Positions 43,669 to 54,787 of a stretch of DNA of 64,000 nucleotides are shown one piece after another; the stretch's first letter is position 1; every line of letters starts with the position of its first letter. The notes below the pieces were generated by a model that was not told the origin of the DNA, searched no databases, and was given only the letters and a program-made list of their open reading frames with translations. The DNA lies in assembly GCA_037039685.1 (NCBI GenBank), contig JAWNGF010000001.1, positions 5,890,001 to 5,954,000 on the forward strand, written 5' to 3'. The DNA is from Ceratobasidium sp. AG-K (Eukaryota; Basidiomycota; Agaricomycetes; Cantharellales; Ceratobasidiaceae). The position numbers and the translations under genes were made by a program.

Positions 43669-46528
43669 TGCCTCGCTACTTGGTACTCGGCTCCATTGCT
43701 TTCCTAGTGGGTGTGGGTGCCCATCCGCTCCTGGATGCCAACCTGGGATACAAAAGTCCATTTATCGGCCATTCGCAGGCAAGTCAGTTTGGCGTCTAGA
43801 CTTGGCGAGTTGCTGACCTCAATCTGGCATTTAGTTGGACATCGATACTAATGTCCTACACCAAAAACACCAACTTTCAGCCAGACAGACGACACAGGCT
43901 TCACCTTTCGTCGACGACTCGTACCCCACTTTCTACGGCGCCAACTTTAGCAACGTCGGTAGTGTATAAAGATGTGCTAGTCGCTTGCTGAGTGTATTTC
44001 CATAGTCTCCGCTGATTTGGAACGGCGGTATCACGTTTTCCCATAATGTTGCGAGTGTAAGTGGAATAGATAGTGACCCATGCTTTATGACCTCATTACC
44101 AAAAACGTCTAGGGCGATCCACTGGACAAGTCTGTGTTGCTGTGGACGAGAGCTTATCCTCAAGGAGCTGGACCCGATCAATCGATCCCAGTCTGTGTGC
44201 GATACCAAGTGTACGATAAGTAAGCCACTCCAACACCACCCAAAACCAGAAGATTTTCACAAACGTTTGATCTCATTCAGTGAACAGCTGAAGGGAAACG
44301 TGGTGGCGAAGGGTTCGGCTTTCACCAGCTGGGACGTCGACTTTACAGGTTCGTAACGCGAACATTCAGAGTTATTTTATCGCTTAGGGTGACTTAGTCA
44401 AGGTTGAGGCGCGTGGCCTGAAGCCTGACACCTGGTACTGGTCAGTTTTTTAGCCTATTTCACGCGCATATAACCAACGCCCATCTAAAACTTGTCTGGA
44501 ATAGGTATGCGTTCAACGATTGTGCCAACCCCAACACGGTATCGCCTATTGGCAGGACGAGGACTCTCGCTAGCGCAAACACTTCCGCCCAAAAAGGTAT
44601 GCGTCTTATTAACCGACGCATCATTAGAACTACATTCACGATTGTTTGGTTAGTGAACGGTGGAAAGCCATTCACCCTCTCGGTGTTTTCCTGTTCTAAT
44701 TATCCATTCGGGTATTTCAATGCGTACGGCTACGCCGCTAAATCAACTAATACGGATGTCATGGTGCACCTAGGGGACTATATATACGAGGTACGGGAAC
44801 CAATGTTCTTTCGGGAATCGTGTATACTGAAATACCTTCATAGTACGAGGAAGGTCATTGTGAGTAAATCAAGTTGGAGTAGTGGGAATACATTCTGAGT
44901 CCTTCGTTCACTATTTCCAACTAGATGGTGATGGATGCGTTATTTTGGTTGACTCGCCGCCCGGATACTCATAACGATTTCAGAGCGCCCATTAACCGAA
45001 CAGTGTCCAACCGCGAGCTCGCAACACTCTCGGACTATCGCACGCGTCTCGCACTCTACCGTCAGGATACATCGCTCGCATACAATCACCAAAACTTCCC
45101 ATGGATATTGGTCTGGGACGATCATGAAGTAGCAGATAATACTTGGAAGGTAAGTTATGTCTGAGCGTAGTGATCCACGTGCTAGCTAACAGTAAGGTTT
45201 CATCAGGCTGGTAGCGCTAATTCGAACGACACATCCGCGGGGTGCAAGTTTTCCCCATCTGGGGTGTAAGACACGCGTTTCTCCGCAGACCGAGAAGAAA
45301 CTGAACCGGCTTGCAGATGCTTCTCTGAGCGAAAACTCGCCGCCGTTCGCGCGTATCATGAGTGGATTCCCATTCGGCAAGTTGCCTTGGACGACAAGCT
45401 TCGTATCTGGCGTAACTTCCAAGTGGGAAAACTTTTGGTACGTATATGTCGCCTTCTACCTGTCGTGGCCTAACCCTTCTACAATTAGGACTTGACTATG
45501 CTTGACACTCGTTAGTAAAATGCGTCAAAAGGCGAAGATTGCTAATATGCATACTCATAGGGCAATACGACCGAGATATCACAGATGTTTACTACAATAC
45601 AGGCTATGTGGATTCGGTTCGTAAGGGGGAGAACAGGTCAATTATGGGCTTGAAACAGGAAAAATGTACGCCAAACACCTACCACAACGCCGCATATAAC
45701 CTCTTAAAATCCACAGGGCTCAGCGAGCAGCTTCTATCCTCAAAAAGTCGTGGGGCAGTTTGGCGTGTAATCGGGTGCGGACTATCAAATACTGTGATGG
45801 AAAAACGAATTGAACGCCAGCTTTATCACCACTAGACAACAGGTTATATTCACCCAAGTCAAGGCACTAGGTAAATTTAACCTTGACCAATGGGATGGCT
45901 ACACAGCCAACCGCAAACGCATCCTCGACCTACTCTACAAACGAAAGATTGACAACACGTACGTTGGTGATATTCCAATACTCCGATAGCCTAAATGTAT
46001 CAGTTCTCTCGTTCAGTGTTATACTGAGCGGCGACAGCCACGCCAACTGGGTCAGCGACCTTGCATGTAAGTTGGACCAACTTGCCCAATCACCGAGGTG
46101 ACGAATTTGCAGACCCGGATGATACGACCACATATAACCCTACAACTGGCCAGGGCGCTATCGGTGTCGAATTTGCTGGCACAGCCGTCTCGTCCCCATC
46201 CCCTCTTGGCGCGGGGACGGTTCCTACTGTAGCAGACGCTCTAAGCAAAGTACTTGTCACGACAAATGCCGACTTGCAGTGGAGTGAGGCTTCGTGGCGG
46301 GGCTTTTTTACACTTAGTCTCACTCCCAAGAATCTGACGGCCAAGTAAGTAGCTGTAATAATCCGGCGGGGGGATACAGCAACTGATCGTATGATATGTA
46401 GGTTTTATGCCATGAAAGACATCAAAACAACGAATCTTGACGCATTTGTGAGCGCTGAGTTTCATGTAGCAGCCGGTGTGTACGACTTGTATAATTTCCT
46501 GTCCCAAACTCACGCCGTAGAATGGTAG
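43669..46528 (+). CDS. Secreted PhoD-like alkaline phosphatase/phosphodiesterase
   Basis: PhoD enzymes hydrolyse phosphate mono- and diesters outside the cell or in the secretory route. The N-terminus (MPRYLVLGSIAFLVGVGAHP) is a signal peptide. Next come the PhoD N-terminal domain (ITFSHNVASGDPLDKSVLLW, then TRAYPQGAGPDQSIPVCVRY) and the metallophosphatase part: FSCSNYPFGYFNAYGYAAKS, VMVHLGDYIYE, FPWILVWDDHEVADNTWKAG, CFSERKLAAVRAYHEWIPIR, LDTRQYDRDITD and VILSGDSHANWVSDLA. All metal-binding motifs (SC, GDYIYE, WDDHE, GDSHANW) are present. At 45270-45320 the correct donor gives GVCFSERKL; a 25-nt alternative would be too short. The last exon ends at TAG 46528. More than ten introns break the gene. 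The PHO81 gene 10 kb away also acts in phosphate handling. Confidence 0.9.
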
Positions 46529-46872
46529 GCGCAAACCGACTAAGTCGTCCTGTGGCGGGCGGCTCTGTCGCGGCGGGCGTCATTAAAGGCGTTTAGGGGT
46601 AAAAATAATGGCTAAAGTTTTGTACAATTAGCTTATGGCGACGTGTGCACATCCCATGGATATGCTGTGCTGAGCCACGAATTTTATTCTAGATGTCTCT
46701 GAATTCACATTTGACTAAACGATTATATGCGCGACTGTCAAAAATGAAGCTGATGTATTGGGTAACATAAAATGAACCCTAGGCAGCCCTATGCCTTTCT
46801 GGGCACAGCTATCACTTTAACGCTCCACCACGACTCTCAGTTCTATTACAGAAGACCATAATCTCTGAAGCA
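46529..46872. other. Intergenic upstream of EFM6
   Basis: AT-rich sequence without a supported gene; likely the PhoD 3' UTR and the EFM6 promoter. Confidence 0.4.
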
Positions 46873-47966
46873 ATGAACGAAGTGGCTCTTGACGAACACC
46901 TCGATGTACTAGACCCGCTTCGCCATTTGCGAAATAACGCAGACGACGAGTTTGTCCCCCCGCAAATTCCGACAGTTACTTATCAGACAATCGAGCTCTC
47001 TTTCCCATCTTTGTGTCGGTCAGTAAAACTCACAATAGACGCCGGACCAGGTGGATATTGCATACATGTTCTGCGAAGGTCGAGGCACTGATATTTTATA
47101 TCCTGGAAGGCTGTGGAGGGATCGCATGGCCCGCCGGCGAGGTAGACCTTGCTACTACTCAAACTAATTACACCTGCGCGGCGTGATCTCTGACTCGTGG
47201 CTCAGGTTCTATCAAGATATCTTGCAAAAAGAGGCTCTCTTGCAGGCCAACGGGTGATAGAGTTGGGTTCTGGTGCGTATCTATTCTAAGTTTGAGCGAT
47301 TGAACTGAGAAGATGTCCCAGGAACCGGGCTGGTTGGGCTTGTCGCTGGGTTACTCAATGCTGATGAAGTCGTTGTCACTGACCAAGAGTGCGTGTGTAA
47401 ATCAGAAATGAGCACCGGGCTTTATTAATGCATGCTTTGCAGGCAATTGATACCAATTATGAAAGAGAACATAGAGCTCAACGGTCTAGGCAGTCGAGCG
47501 AGAGCCTTGACACTAAACTGGTAATTTTTTGACAAGATCTTCCCCCAGTAACTCACGCATCTGAAGGGGAGAGCCATTACCTTCTGACTTGCCCACCCCC
47601 GCGACCTTAATCCTTGCAGCAGATTGTGTGTATGCCGAGCCTGCGTTTCCTTTGCTAGTGACTACTTTAGCCGATCTCAGCAACAGGTACGAGGGCGCCG
47701 AAATCTTATTCTGCTACAAAAAGAGGCGTAAGGTCAGAAAATGAAAGCATATAGATAGATTGCAGGCTTACTCCGGTTCAACAGGCTGACAAAAGATTCT
47801 TTGGGATGCTCAAGAAACAGTTTAACTGGGAAGAGGTATGCATTTGGAATAGCTTGTGGGCTTCATTGCACTGAATGCCAATCGTTTGCAGGTCGCAGAT
47901 GACCCGGACAGGCAAACATACTCGCGAGAAGCAATTACACTACTTCGTCTGCAACGAAGACTGTGA
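46873..47966 (+). CDS. EFM6: Protein-lysine N-methyltransferase EFM6-like
   Basis: Yeast Efm6 methylates a lysine of translation elongation factor EF1A. Eight exons, 46873-47050, 47110-47141, 47206-47272, 47322-47388, 47443-47520, 47567-47732, 47785-47835 and 47892-47966, encode 237 aa. The family marks are all visible: GPGCGGIAWPAGEVLSRYL, the SAM-binding motif I VIELGSGTGLVGLVAGLL, VVVTDQEQLIPIMKENIELN, NWGEPLPSD, the post-I motif ILAADCVYAEPAFPLLVTTL, and CYKKRRKADKRFF. The acceptor at 47566 was chosen over CCCCCAG at 47547 because it restores NWGEPLP, and the donor after KKRRK keeps the frame. No targeting signal is seen, so it is cytosolic. Its stop is only 21 bp from the BOL3 stop on the other strand. 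The homology call is strong and the substrate is inferred from yeast. Confidence 0.92.
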
Positions 47967-47987
47967 TAAAGTCAGGATCACGTTGCA

Positions 47988-48439
47988 TTATTCCGCCTTG
48001 GTTTTTATCTGCGTGCGTTTGTATGAATAATTCAGTGACCGATTTCCATTCGGCAAGAGTAACATACCTGGAGCCCATGAAACCCTTCGATCTCTTTCTT
48101 CAATTCCTCGGTGACGAGCTTATGCTGTTTGACCATGGGCAGGCCCTTGAAAGCTGACGAGGTGATGGATATCGCATAGAAAGTACCGCAGCCGCCTACA
48201 ACGGGTCAATCAAATGCATCAACATTGAGTAGTATCCTACCAGAAACGTCCTCTACATCGAGATTCGATGGTTTAAACTTCAAGTTCAGCTTTTCGAAAA
48301 CCGTTTGCTCTCCTTCGGTTAATGTCCTTGAAGGGAGAGCCACTCGAGCAGCGGAAGATACAGTAAATGTCCGAGACGCCTTCAGAAAGGGATCAATTAC
48401 TCTCCAACGGATTCTTCCCGAGATCATATCCAACGTCAA
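47988..48439 (-). CDS. BOL3: BolA-like protein BOL3, with an apparent one-base insertion
   Basis: Mitochondrial Bol3 helps deliver iron-sulfur clusters to client proteins such as lipoate synthase. Exons: 48241-48439, 48068-48196 and 47988-48008. The N-terminus is basic with few acids (Met 48439 or 48427) and fits a mitochondrial presequence. The BolA fold follows: EGEQTVFEKLNLKFKPSNLD, VEDVSGGCGTF, ISITSSAFKGLPMVKQHKLV, TEELKKEIEGFHGLQ and IKTKAE. The frame breaks inside GCGTF-YAIS: the minus strand has TTTT at 48180-48183 where TTT is needed to read through, and no alternative splice repairs it. The upstream and downstream frames are otherwise intact, so a base-calling error or a recent lesion is likely. 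It diverges from MRS2 with 149 bp between starts. Confidence 0.85.
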
Positions 48440-48588
48440 TCAAAAACTACGAGTTTTGTGACCCCGGTCGTGCTGGCTGTGATTGGTCGTTGTGGGATTA
48501 CAATCACGTGAGGATGATGCTCGTTGGGTTGACGTCAGATTTGCAACAATAAGGTCGTTCTTGGCTTGCCCTCTTCAAGGGACTTCTA
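48440..48588. promoter_or_regulatory. Bidirectional BOL3-MRS2 promoter
   Basis: It contains a CCAAT box read as ATTGG at 48482-48486 and a CACGTG box at 48505-48510. Two mitochondrial genes start on either side. Confidence 0.5.
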
Positions 48589-50115
48589 ATGCTGGCTCGG
48601 TGCACTGCCGCTGGTAGGGCGTCCGACCTCTTACGGGCAGGATACCTGAACATACCTAGGACATCCACTCTCCCGCGATCTTCTCGGTGCACTAGTTCGA
48701 ATAACCTGGGTTGGCTCGTTCTCAAAAGGAATGTGCACAATGCGACTTCAATCACTGAAACGAAACGAAGATTTCTTTCAATCGATAACAAGAATGACCG
48801 AGAGTATATTAACGCACGGTGCACTACGATCAGACCGCCTCCGACCGAATCGACGGGTCCTGAAGTCAACAAGCTTCGCATTGAAACTACAGAGAAAGTA
48901 TCCAAGGTTCAGCTTTGTCGCGATAATGGAATACAGCCTCGTGATCTTAGGTCACTAGACACAGACATGGTACGATTGAACTGCATTTGCTTGGCTAAAC
49001 AAGCATTCTAACCACCTGTCTGTAGCATGACTTGCCTGCCTCTATATTGGTCAGATCACAATCAATACTATTTTGTACTCCCAGCATACGGGCCATCATC
49101 AAGGCCGATAAATTAATCATACTTGAATCGCTTGCAGAGGACGAACTTGCAACCAAAGAGGAACCAACCCCCATTGTGCGCGATGTTATGTCGCAGGTGC
49201 ACGTCCTCGCCTTGAGGCCATTCCACAATACTCATTCAACTGAGACCAAGAATCCCTTCGAATTTGCGTCAGTGATACATCTAATTACATTGCCGATCTA
49301 ACTGGTATTCCAGTGTCCTTGAATCGCTGCTATCCCAAGAAATCTACGGCCTTTCCCAAACATCGTCCAAGCTCACCAGCCGCGTAAACACTTTACTTTC
49401 GTCCATGTCATCGCAAGATGTCATCTCCACCGCTCATATGCAAGAGATGATCGAAGTCAAAGACGCAAACGAGATGTTCTTACGGGCGGCGACAAGCGTG
49501 AAAGATGCCATTGCCGAAGTACTTTCAGAACCCGATGACATGCGGAGAATGTATTTAACAGATCTTGGTGCTGGCCGACTGAGAGAATACGGGGACGATG
49601 ATGAAGTTGAACTCCTGTTGGAGACGTACGTATTGAATACTCAGTGTGGCGGGTGCCTTGCTGACGTGTAGTTCATAGGTACCTTAAATACTCTACCTCG
49701 TTATCTCTCACCGCCTCGCGCAATATACAACGCCTGAATTCTGCATCGCAACACCTCACGCTTTTATTGTCCTCAAGTGAGTCAAGATCTGCTAACCATT
49801 GCATCAAATCTGAAACGACATAAAGCACGAAACCGATTGCTCCACCTTGAGATCCGGCTGGAAATAGCGATGCTAGCGATGTCAGCTGGCGCTCTTCCGG
49901 CCGCAATATTCGGGATGAACCTAACTACTCATTTGGAGGAACATCCTTGGGCATTCTGGGCAGTCACAGCCGGCATTGGCCTTATTGCATTCACAGCTAC
50001 TCAGCTAGGGCGTGCTGGGTTGCGTATGGCGCGTCGGGTTAAGATGGAACAAGCAGGGCTATTAGCCGGGGGCAAGCGTACGGTTGACTTGCCTGCGACT
50101 TTTCACCATGACTAG
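48589..50115 (+). CDS. MRS2: Mitochondrial inner-membrane magnesium channel MRS2
   Basis: Mrs2 belongs to the CorA family and brings Mg2+ into the mitochondrial matrix. The Met at 48589 begins a Ser/Arg-rich presequence (MLARCTAAGRASDLLRAGYL). Matrix-domain segments follow: RDNGIQPRDLRSLDTDM, ASILVRSQSILFCTPSIRAI, IKADKLIILESL, VLESLLSQEIYGLSQTSSKL and MYLTDLGAGRLREYGDDDEV. Two membrane helices at the end flank the diagnostic GMN motif: LAMSAGALPAAIFGMNLTTH and FWAVTAGIGLIAFTATQLG. The C-terminus is basic and ends at TAG 50115. Introns lie after TDM, in NPFEFA, after LLET and after LLSS; the last joins give TRNRLLHLEIRLEIAMLAM. Convergent with the GST gene. The call is very secure. Confidence 0.93.
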
Positions 50116-50251
50116 ACTAGGGCGGAGCTTGGAGCGGTATTCTCAAGTGTTATCAATAATATATGCGCTAACTAAAGTGTACATGTGCGCCTGGAAGATG
50201 AAGGGATTATGATACGGGTGATACGAGAGGAAGGTCGCTATTGGATCGAAA

Positions 50252-51065
50252 TCAGGGGCGGCCACGGGCAGCTAAAGTGCCCTCAAATGTATTTTTCACG
50301 CCTCCGACGAGTTCCATGGTCTTGGCCCACTTCAGAATCCGTGTGTTGATAAACATACTCTCGGGTACAGTCATTAGATCTGCAATAAGAGGGTATAGGA
50401 AGGCATCCGCCCATGTCATCTAAAGGAATAAGCGTTAGCCCGGATTTTTATTTTCGCCCATGCGGCTTACCCTCGTACCAAATACATAAGGGCCATTGGG
50501 CATAAACAACGGTTCGATTTTGGCAAGGAACTCTTTCAGTCGGTCGATTCCACCTGCTTGTTTGATCTGTTGCCGAATTTCAGTCATGGTGTGCTTGCAA
50601 GCGTCAAGGCCATCCACTCTAGGCTGTACAACTCCGGTTTTAATGGCCGGATAGCCTACCCAATTGTTAACAGTTAGGGAGCGGGGTTTTGCCTCAGCTT
50701 TATTGGTACATACCGAATCGGACTACCAAGCTCACGAACTCCCACATTTTTTCAGGTACGCAGCTCTCAGTCTCGTCAAGGTCCAGCGTAGGATTAGGTG
50801 CCACCCGATCCAGATACTGGGCAATGGCTTGGCTTTCTCGAAGATGAACGTCCTGTCCGTTCGGTCGAGGGATAACGAGGATAGGAAGGTACCCGAATGG
50901 ATGAAACTCGTCAGCGACGTCAGAGTGTGCGGGGGTCCTAGTTTGTTTGAACGATATTCCTTTTTCGACGAGTGCAATAGCGATGGTACGTGTAAGTGTA
51001 GAGAATGGTGTTCCAATGAGGGTATATTCGGGAAGTGGGGTACTTTCGACGGTTGAGGCGGACAT
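50252..51065 (-). CDS. Glutathione S-transferase family protein
   Basis: Three exons, 50714-51065, 50471-50655 and 50252-50419, encode 234 aa. The N-terminal thioredoxin-like domain starts YTLIGTPFSTLTRTIAIALV and has the glutathione-contact region FGYLPILVIPRPNGQDVHLR followed by ESQAIAQYLDRVAPNP. The helical C-terminal domain contains MTWADAFLYPLIADLMTVP, the N-capping box region (W-A-D-A). Met 51065 is preferred; the longer frame from 51203 reads through likely 5' UTR. GSTs conjugate or reduce electrophiles with glutathione; substrate and class cannot be set from sequence. It diverges from COX15 with 470 bp between starts and converges with MRS2. The exon joins all fall in frame. Confidence 0.88.
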
Positions 51066-51535
51066 GGTGTTAAGTTTATAAAGGAACAAGAGAAGAAAAT
51101 CAAGACCAAAAGGAAGCGTTAGATCAAAAAGCGCGCAGCAGAGTCGAATGGTTGTATAGCTGAGAGCAGCCAGGTGAGGGATCGCACTGGACACTGCCAG
51201 CATGTTAAGTACCCTGCCAGCCGCGAGAGCCGAATCAAGTGAGAGAAAATCTCATCATTCTTCCCCAGTATGAAGTCCGTCACATGCTAATCCGAATTTT
51301 ACAATGTATACAAGGTGACGAACAAATTGAAACCGGAGCATACAAGCGGCCAGCAATTAATCGGATCATGGCAGTCGGATACAGTGCACCTGTCTCTCAG
51401 GGTGCCGATATAATCACGGCGCTTGCGTTGCCGGCGGCAATTCCAGTTTAATTGCTGCTCCACCACTGGAGGCGAGGTAAGCCTGCATTCAACCACACGA
51501 GTGCCTACCCTCATGATAGACTCAGGTTGCTGCAG
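51066..51535. promoter_or_regulatory. Divergent region between GST and COX15
   Basis: About 470 bp between two start codons. A short plus-strand open frame at 51239-51451 has no family features. No defined motif is called. Confidence 0.4.
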
Positions 51536-53317
51536 ATGGCTCGTTTGCTGACGCCTCATCAATGGGCGTCCTGCGCGAGACGGATGGTGCTGTCAAGTCC
51601 ACCGGGACTGGGCCCGACACCGCTCCGCTTATTTGGACGTCTCGCTGCTGCTCCGACGAGGAACCCTAGCTTGATAGCGTTAGGCAGGTCAATTCTACCC
51701 CGGGGAACGTCAACAAACACGGTTTCTCGATTGACAACTAGTCCTTCAACATCTCTCACCGGATTCTTCACCTCTCGAAGACTCGTCAGCACGGCATTCG
51801 CCAATAATGCTTCGAGTGATAAGTCTACTAAGGGCGAGGAAGCTGTTCCTACCTCTGAGCAACCCGTTGAGACGCCGGTACTTGCTCCGCCTGCGGTCGG
51901 CCATTGGTTGATTGGATGTGCTGGTCTGGTCTTTGCGATCGTTGTAGTGGGCGGGATTACCCGCCTGACCGAGTCGGGTTTATCAATCGTTGAATGGCGC
52001 CCTGTAACTGGCATATTGCCCCCACTTAGCGAGGCTGAATGGGAGGAGGAGTTTACAAAGTACAAGGCCACACCCGAGTTCAAACTGTGGGTTCATTCTT
52101 TTTCGTTTGATAAGGGACTAGACTAACAATACTTGTTATCAGACTTAACCACAGCATTACGGTCGATGAGTTCAAACAGATCTTCTTTTGGGAATACGCA
52201 CATCGGGTGCTCGGTCGAATCATTGGTCTCGCATTCGTCCTCCCTCTCGCATACTTTGTCCTCCGTCGGCGCGTGCCTCGCTCAATGTTCCTCCCCGGTC
52301 TCACTCGGTCACAACTCGGTCTACCAGCATCGGCTCCAGCCCCCAACCCGCTTCCACTTCCCACGCTCACCCCCTATCTCGGCGGACTCGCGCTTCTCAT
52401 CGGTGCGCAAGGCGTACTGGGCTGGTACATGGTCAAGTCCGGTTTGGCAGAGTCATTGATGACAACACCAGGCGCTGTACCCCGGGTTAGCCAGTATAGA
52501 CTTGCCGCACATTTGGGATGTGCGCTCGCATTGTATGTGGGAATGCTTGGTGGTGGTATGGCTGTCCTCAGGGACTGGAAGTGGGCACATGGCAGGGCAA
52601 AAGGTGTTGAGGCTCTCGATACCGCCCTGCGGAGCAATGTCGTCAGAATCTTCAAGGCGCGAGTTGGCGTACTCGGAGCCATCGCTTTCTTGACTGCATT
52701 ATCCGGTAGGCCACAGATGGTAGCTTATATGACCTCTGATTTGACCCTTCTATAGGTGCATTTGTGGCAGGGCTTGATGCCGGGCTTGTGTATAACGAGT
52801 TTCCAACCATGGGTGGGCGCCTTGCCCCGCCTCGCGAAGAGCTCATGAACCCCGAATATGCTCAACGAGAGGACAAGTCTGATCTTTGGTGGAGAAATAT
52901 GCTAGAAAACCCAAGCACTGTCCAGCTCAACCACCGCGTATTGGTCAGTGCTTGACTCCAGATTCTTAAATGCACGCTAACCACCACTGGTATTAGGCTT
53001 TGACAACGTACCTCAGTACCACGCTCGTCTTCCTGCACTCTCGCCGCGCATCACTCCGCTCATTACTCCCTGCCCAGACACGACGACTAGCGACGATTGC
53101 ATTTGGTTTGGTCAATCTTCAAGCAGCACTCGGTATTACAACGCTGATATACCTGGTCCCAATTCCGCTCGCTGCTTCCCATCAAGCTGGAAGTGTCGCG
53201 CTCTTGACGGCAGTGACCGCCCTGGCTATGAGCTTGCGTAAACCTGGCCGTGCAGCTCGCTTTTGGAAGCTCGCCGCACAACAAAACCGGGCCGCTTCCG
53301 CCCCTACCACTCCTTAA
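51536..53317 (+). CDS. COX15: Heme A synthase COX15
   Basis: Cox15 oxidises haem O to haem A for cytochrome c oxidase in the mitochondrial inner membrane. Exons 51536-52086, 52143-52705, 52756-52943 and 52997-53317 encode 540 aa. The first 130 residues are Ser/Arg/Thr-rich and act as a mitochondrial presequence. The enzyme core follows: [114 protein letters not shown] and a final [19 protein letters not shown]. The conserved His pairs ([17 protein letters not shown]) that bind haem are present. Eight membrane helices are expected. All four exons join in frame. The call is very secure. Confidence 0.95.
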
Positions 53318-53455
53318 ATGAACCAAAATCGGAAAACAGCTGGGATTGGCTTTTTGTTATCATTATCCCCCACTCTGTAGTCTGTACACCCAATATATGC
53401 ATGCAGTTGACATAATGATTTAGGTTGGTTGGTGTGATATAATACAAGCCGAGCT

Positions 53456-54633
53456 TTACTCGCTCATTACTATGTCTTCTCCGCCTGCGGGAGCATCAGC
53501 TGCCTCCTCGGCAGGCGCAACGTTCTCCTTTGGTACCATCGAGCTAATAAAGACTTGGATCGGCTCGCCTTCCAGAATTCGGAACGACCCGTCTGCGCGC
53601 ACACCTGGACAATGGTTACCAGTCATTTTGGTTGGTCCGGGACTTATAAATTAAACGTACTAGTCTCGTGTTCGCTTGCAGGGCCGACAATACCAATCGA
53701 CGTATTGTTGACATTCAGGTCTTTGTCTTGCTGGAGCGTCTCTCGTAGAGCGTGCAACCCGTGTTTGATCAGGTCTTCCAACGTCGCTATATTATGACAT
53801 TAGAATTGTGACCGAACCGGAAAGCATTTAACCTACCATCAGCAAACGACTCGTAGTGTTTCTCGAGGTATGTTTTGGCGCTTTGGCTTCGTGCTCCAAT
53901 GGACATTGCGTAATACTCGTATGAGTTTCCAGAAGGAGAGAATTCGTAGAGATGTGGGCCTATGTTATCATTTGATTAGGTTTTGCTTGCGTAGGCGAAC
54001 TTCTACCAACCAAGCTGGTCTTGTCCAATTACGAGGAAACCAACACCATACGGCCGTCTGCCATACTCCTGAGTGTTTACTTGTGCCTCTGAAACCGACG
54101 TGAGATAAATATATACGGAATGAATTGCATAGCTTACTCTCTGCAATTGAGGAGACAAGACGGTTAACCGGAATGGGTCGATTAAATAGCATCCGTGAAG
54201 ACATTGCCTGTTGACGCATGAAGTTGCTGGAGAAATATAAATACGACTCCGCAAAACACGCAGCATACACATACCTCAATACACGGGCATCAGATGTCAG
54301 TCCAGCGATGGCTACACCACAGTGATCGTCGATTCGAAGGATCTTCTTCTGGTACGATGCGAGCTCGTTGGGAGAGCGCTAATAGGAATGAGAACCAGTG
54401 CAGCAAGATGGAATTTGATAGATCTTACCTTTAACGCAAGAAATACAGCATGCGTCTTGGAACGCAACCCAACGACCGCCGAACCCTGCTTCACGGCCTC
54501 GAGCGCGTACTCGACCTGATGCAAGCGCCCCTGAGGCGAGAACACTGTGTTATCCGAGTCGTATGTGTTCCTAAACTAATATTTAATCCGAGTTAGTTCT
54601 CTAATGCGCCGAACTGGGTATTGTGCTCACCAT
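53456..54633 (-). CDS. PRE5: 20S proteasome alpha-6 subunit (PSMA1/Pre5)
   Basis: It forms part of the outer alpha ring of the 20S proteasome. Residues read [140 protein letters not shown] and an acidic tail to TAA 53456. This set fits the PSMA1 subtype rather than other alpha subunits. The start codon stands alone in a 3-nt coding exon (54631-54633) before an intron; exon 2 starts at 54575 with TTTAGG, so M-F-R-N is restored. Exons continue 54429-54575 and then from 54378 downward. A CCAAT-like ATTGG lies near 54662 in the 155-bp divergent promoter with the DHODH gene. Confidence 0.92.
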
Positions 54634-54787
54634 GGTGGATGGCTGAATGCAATATCACCGCGATTGGCTGACGCGTCGAGGAGCAGATGCGGCATAGCCA
54701 CAGTCCAAATATATGTAAACATTACTCCTCCAGAAGTGGTCGCTATCTGTGTGCGCTTTGCACATCTACGAAATCTAGCTCGACCCA

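Noticed and set aside
45268..45292. A 25-nt intron in the PhoD gene
   Set aside because: It is too short and leads to the wrong frame; a later acceptor restores GVCFSERKL.
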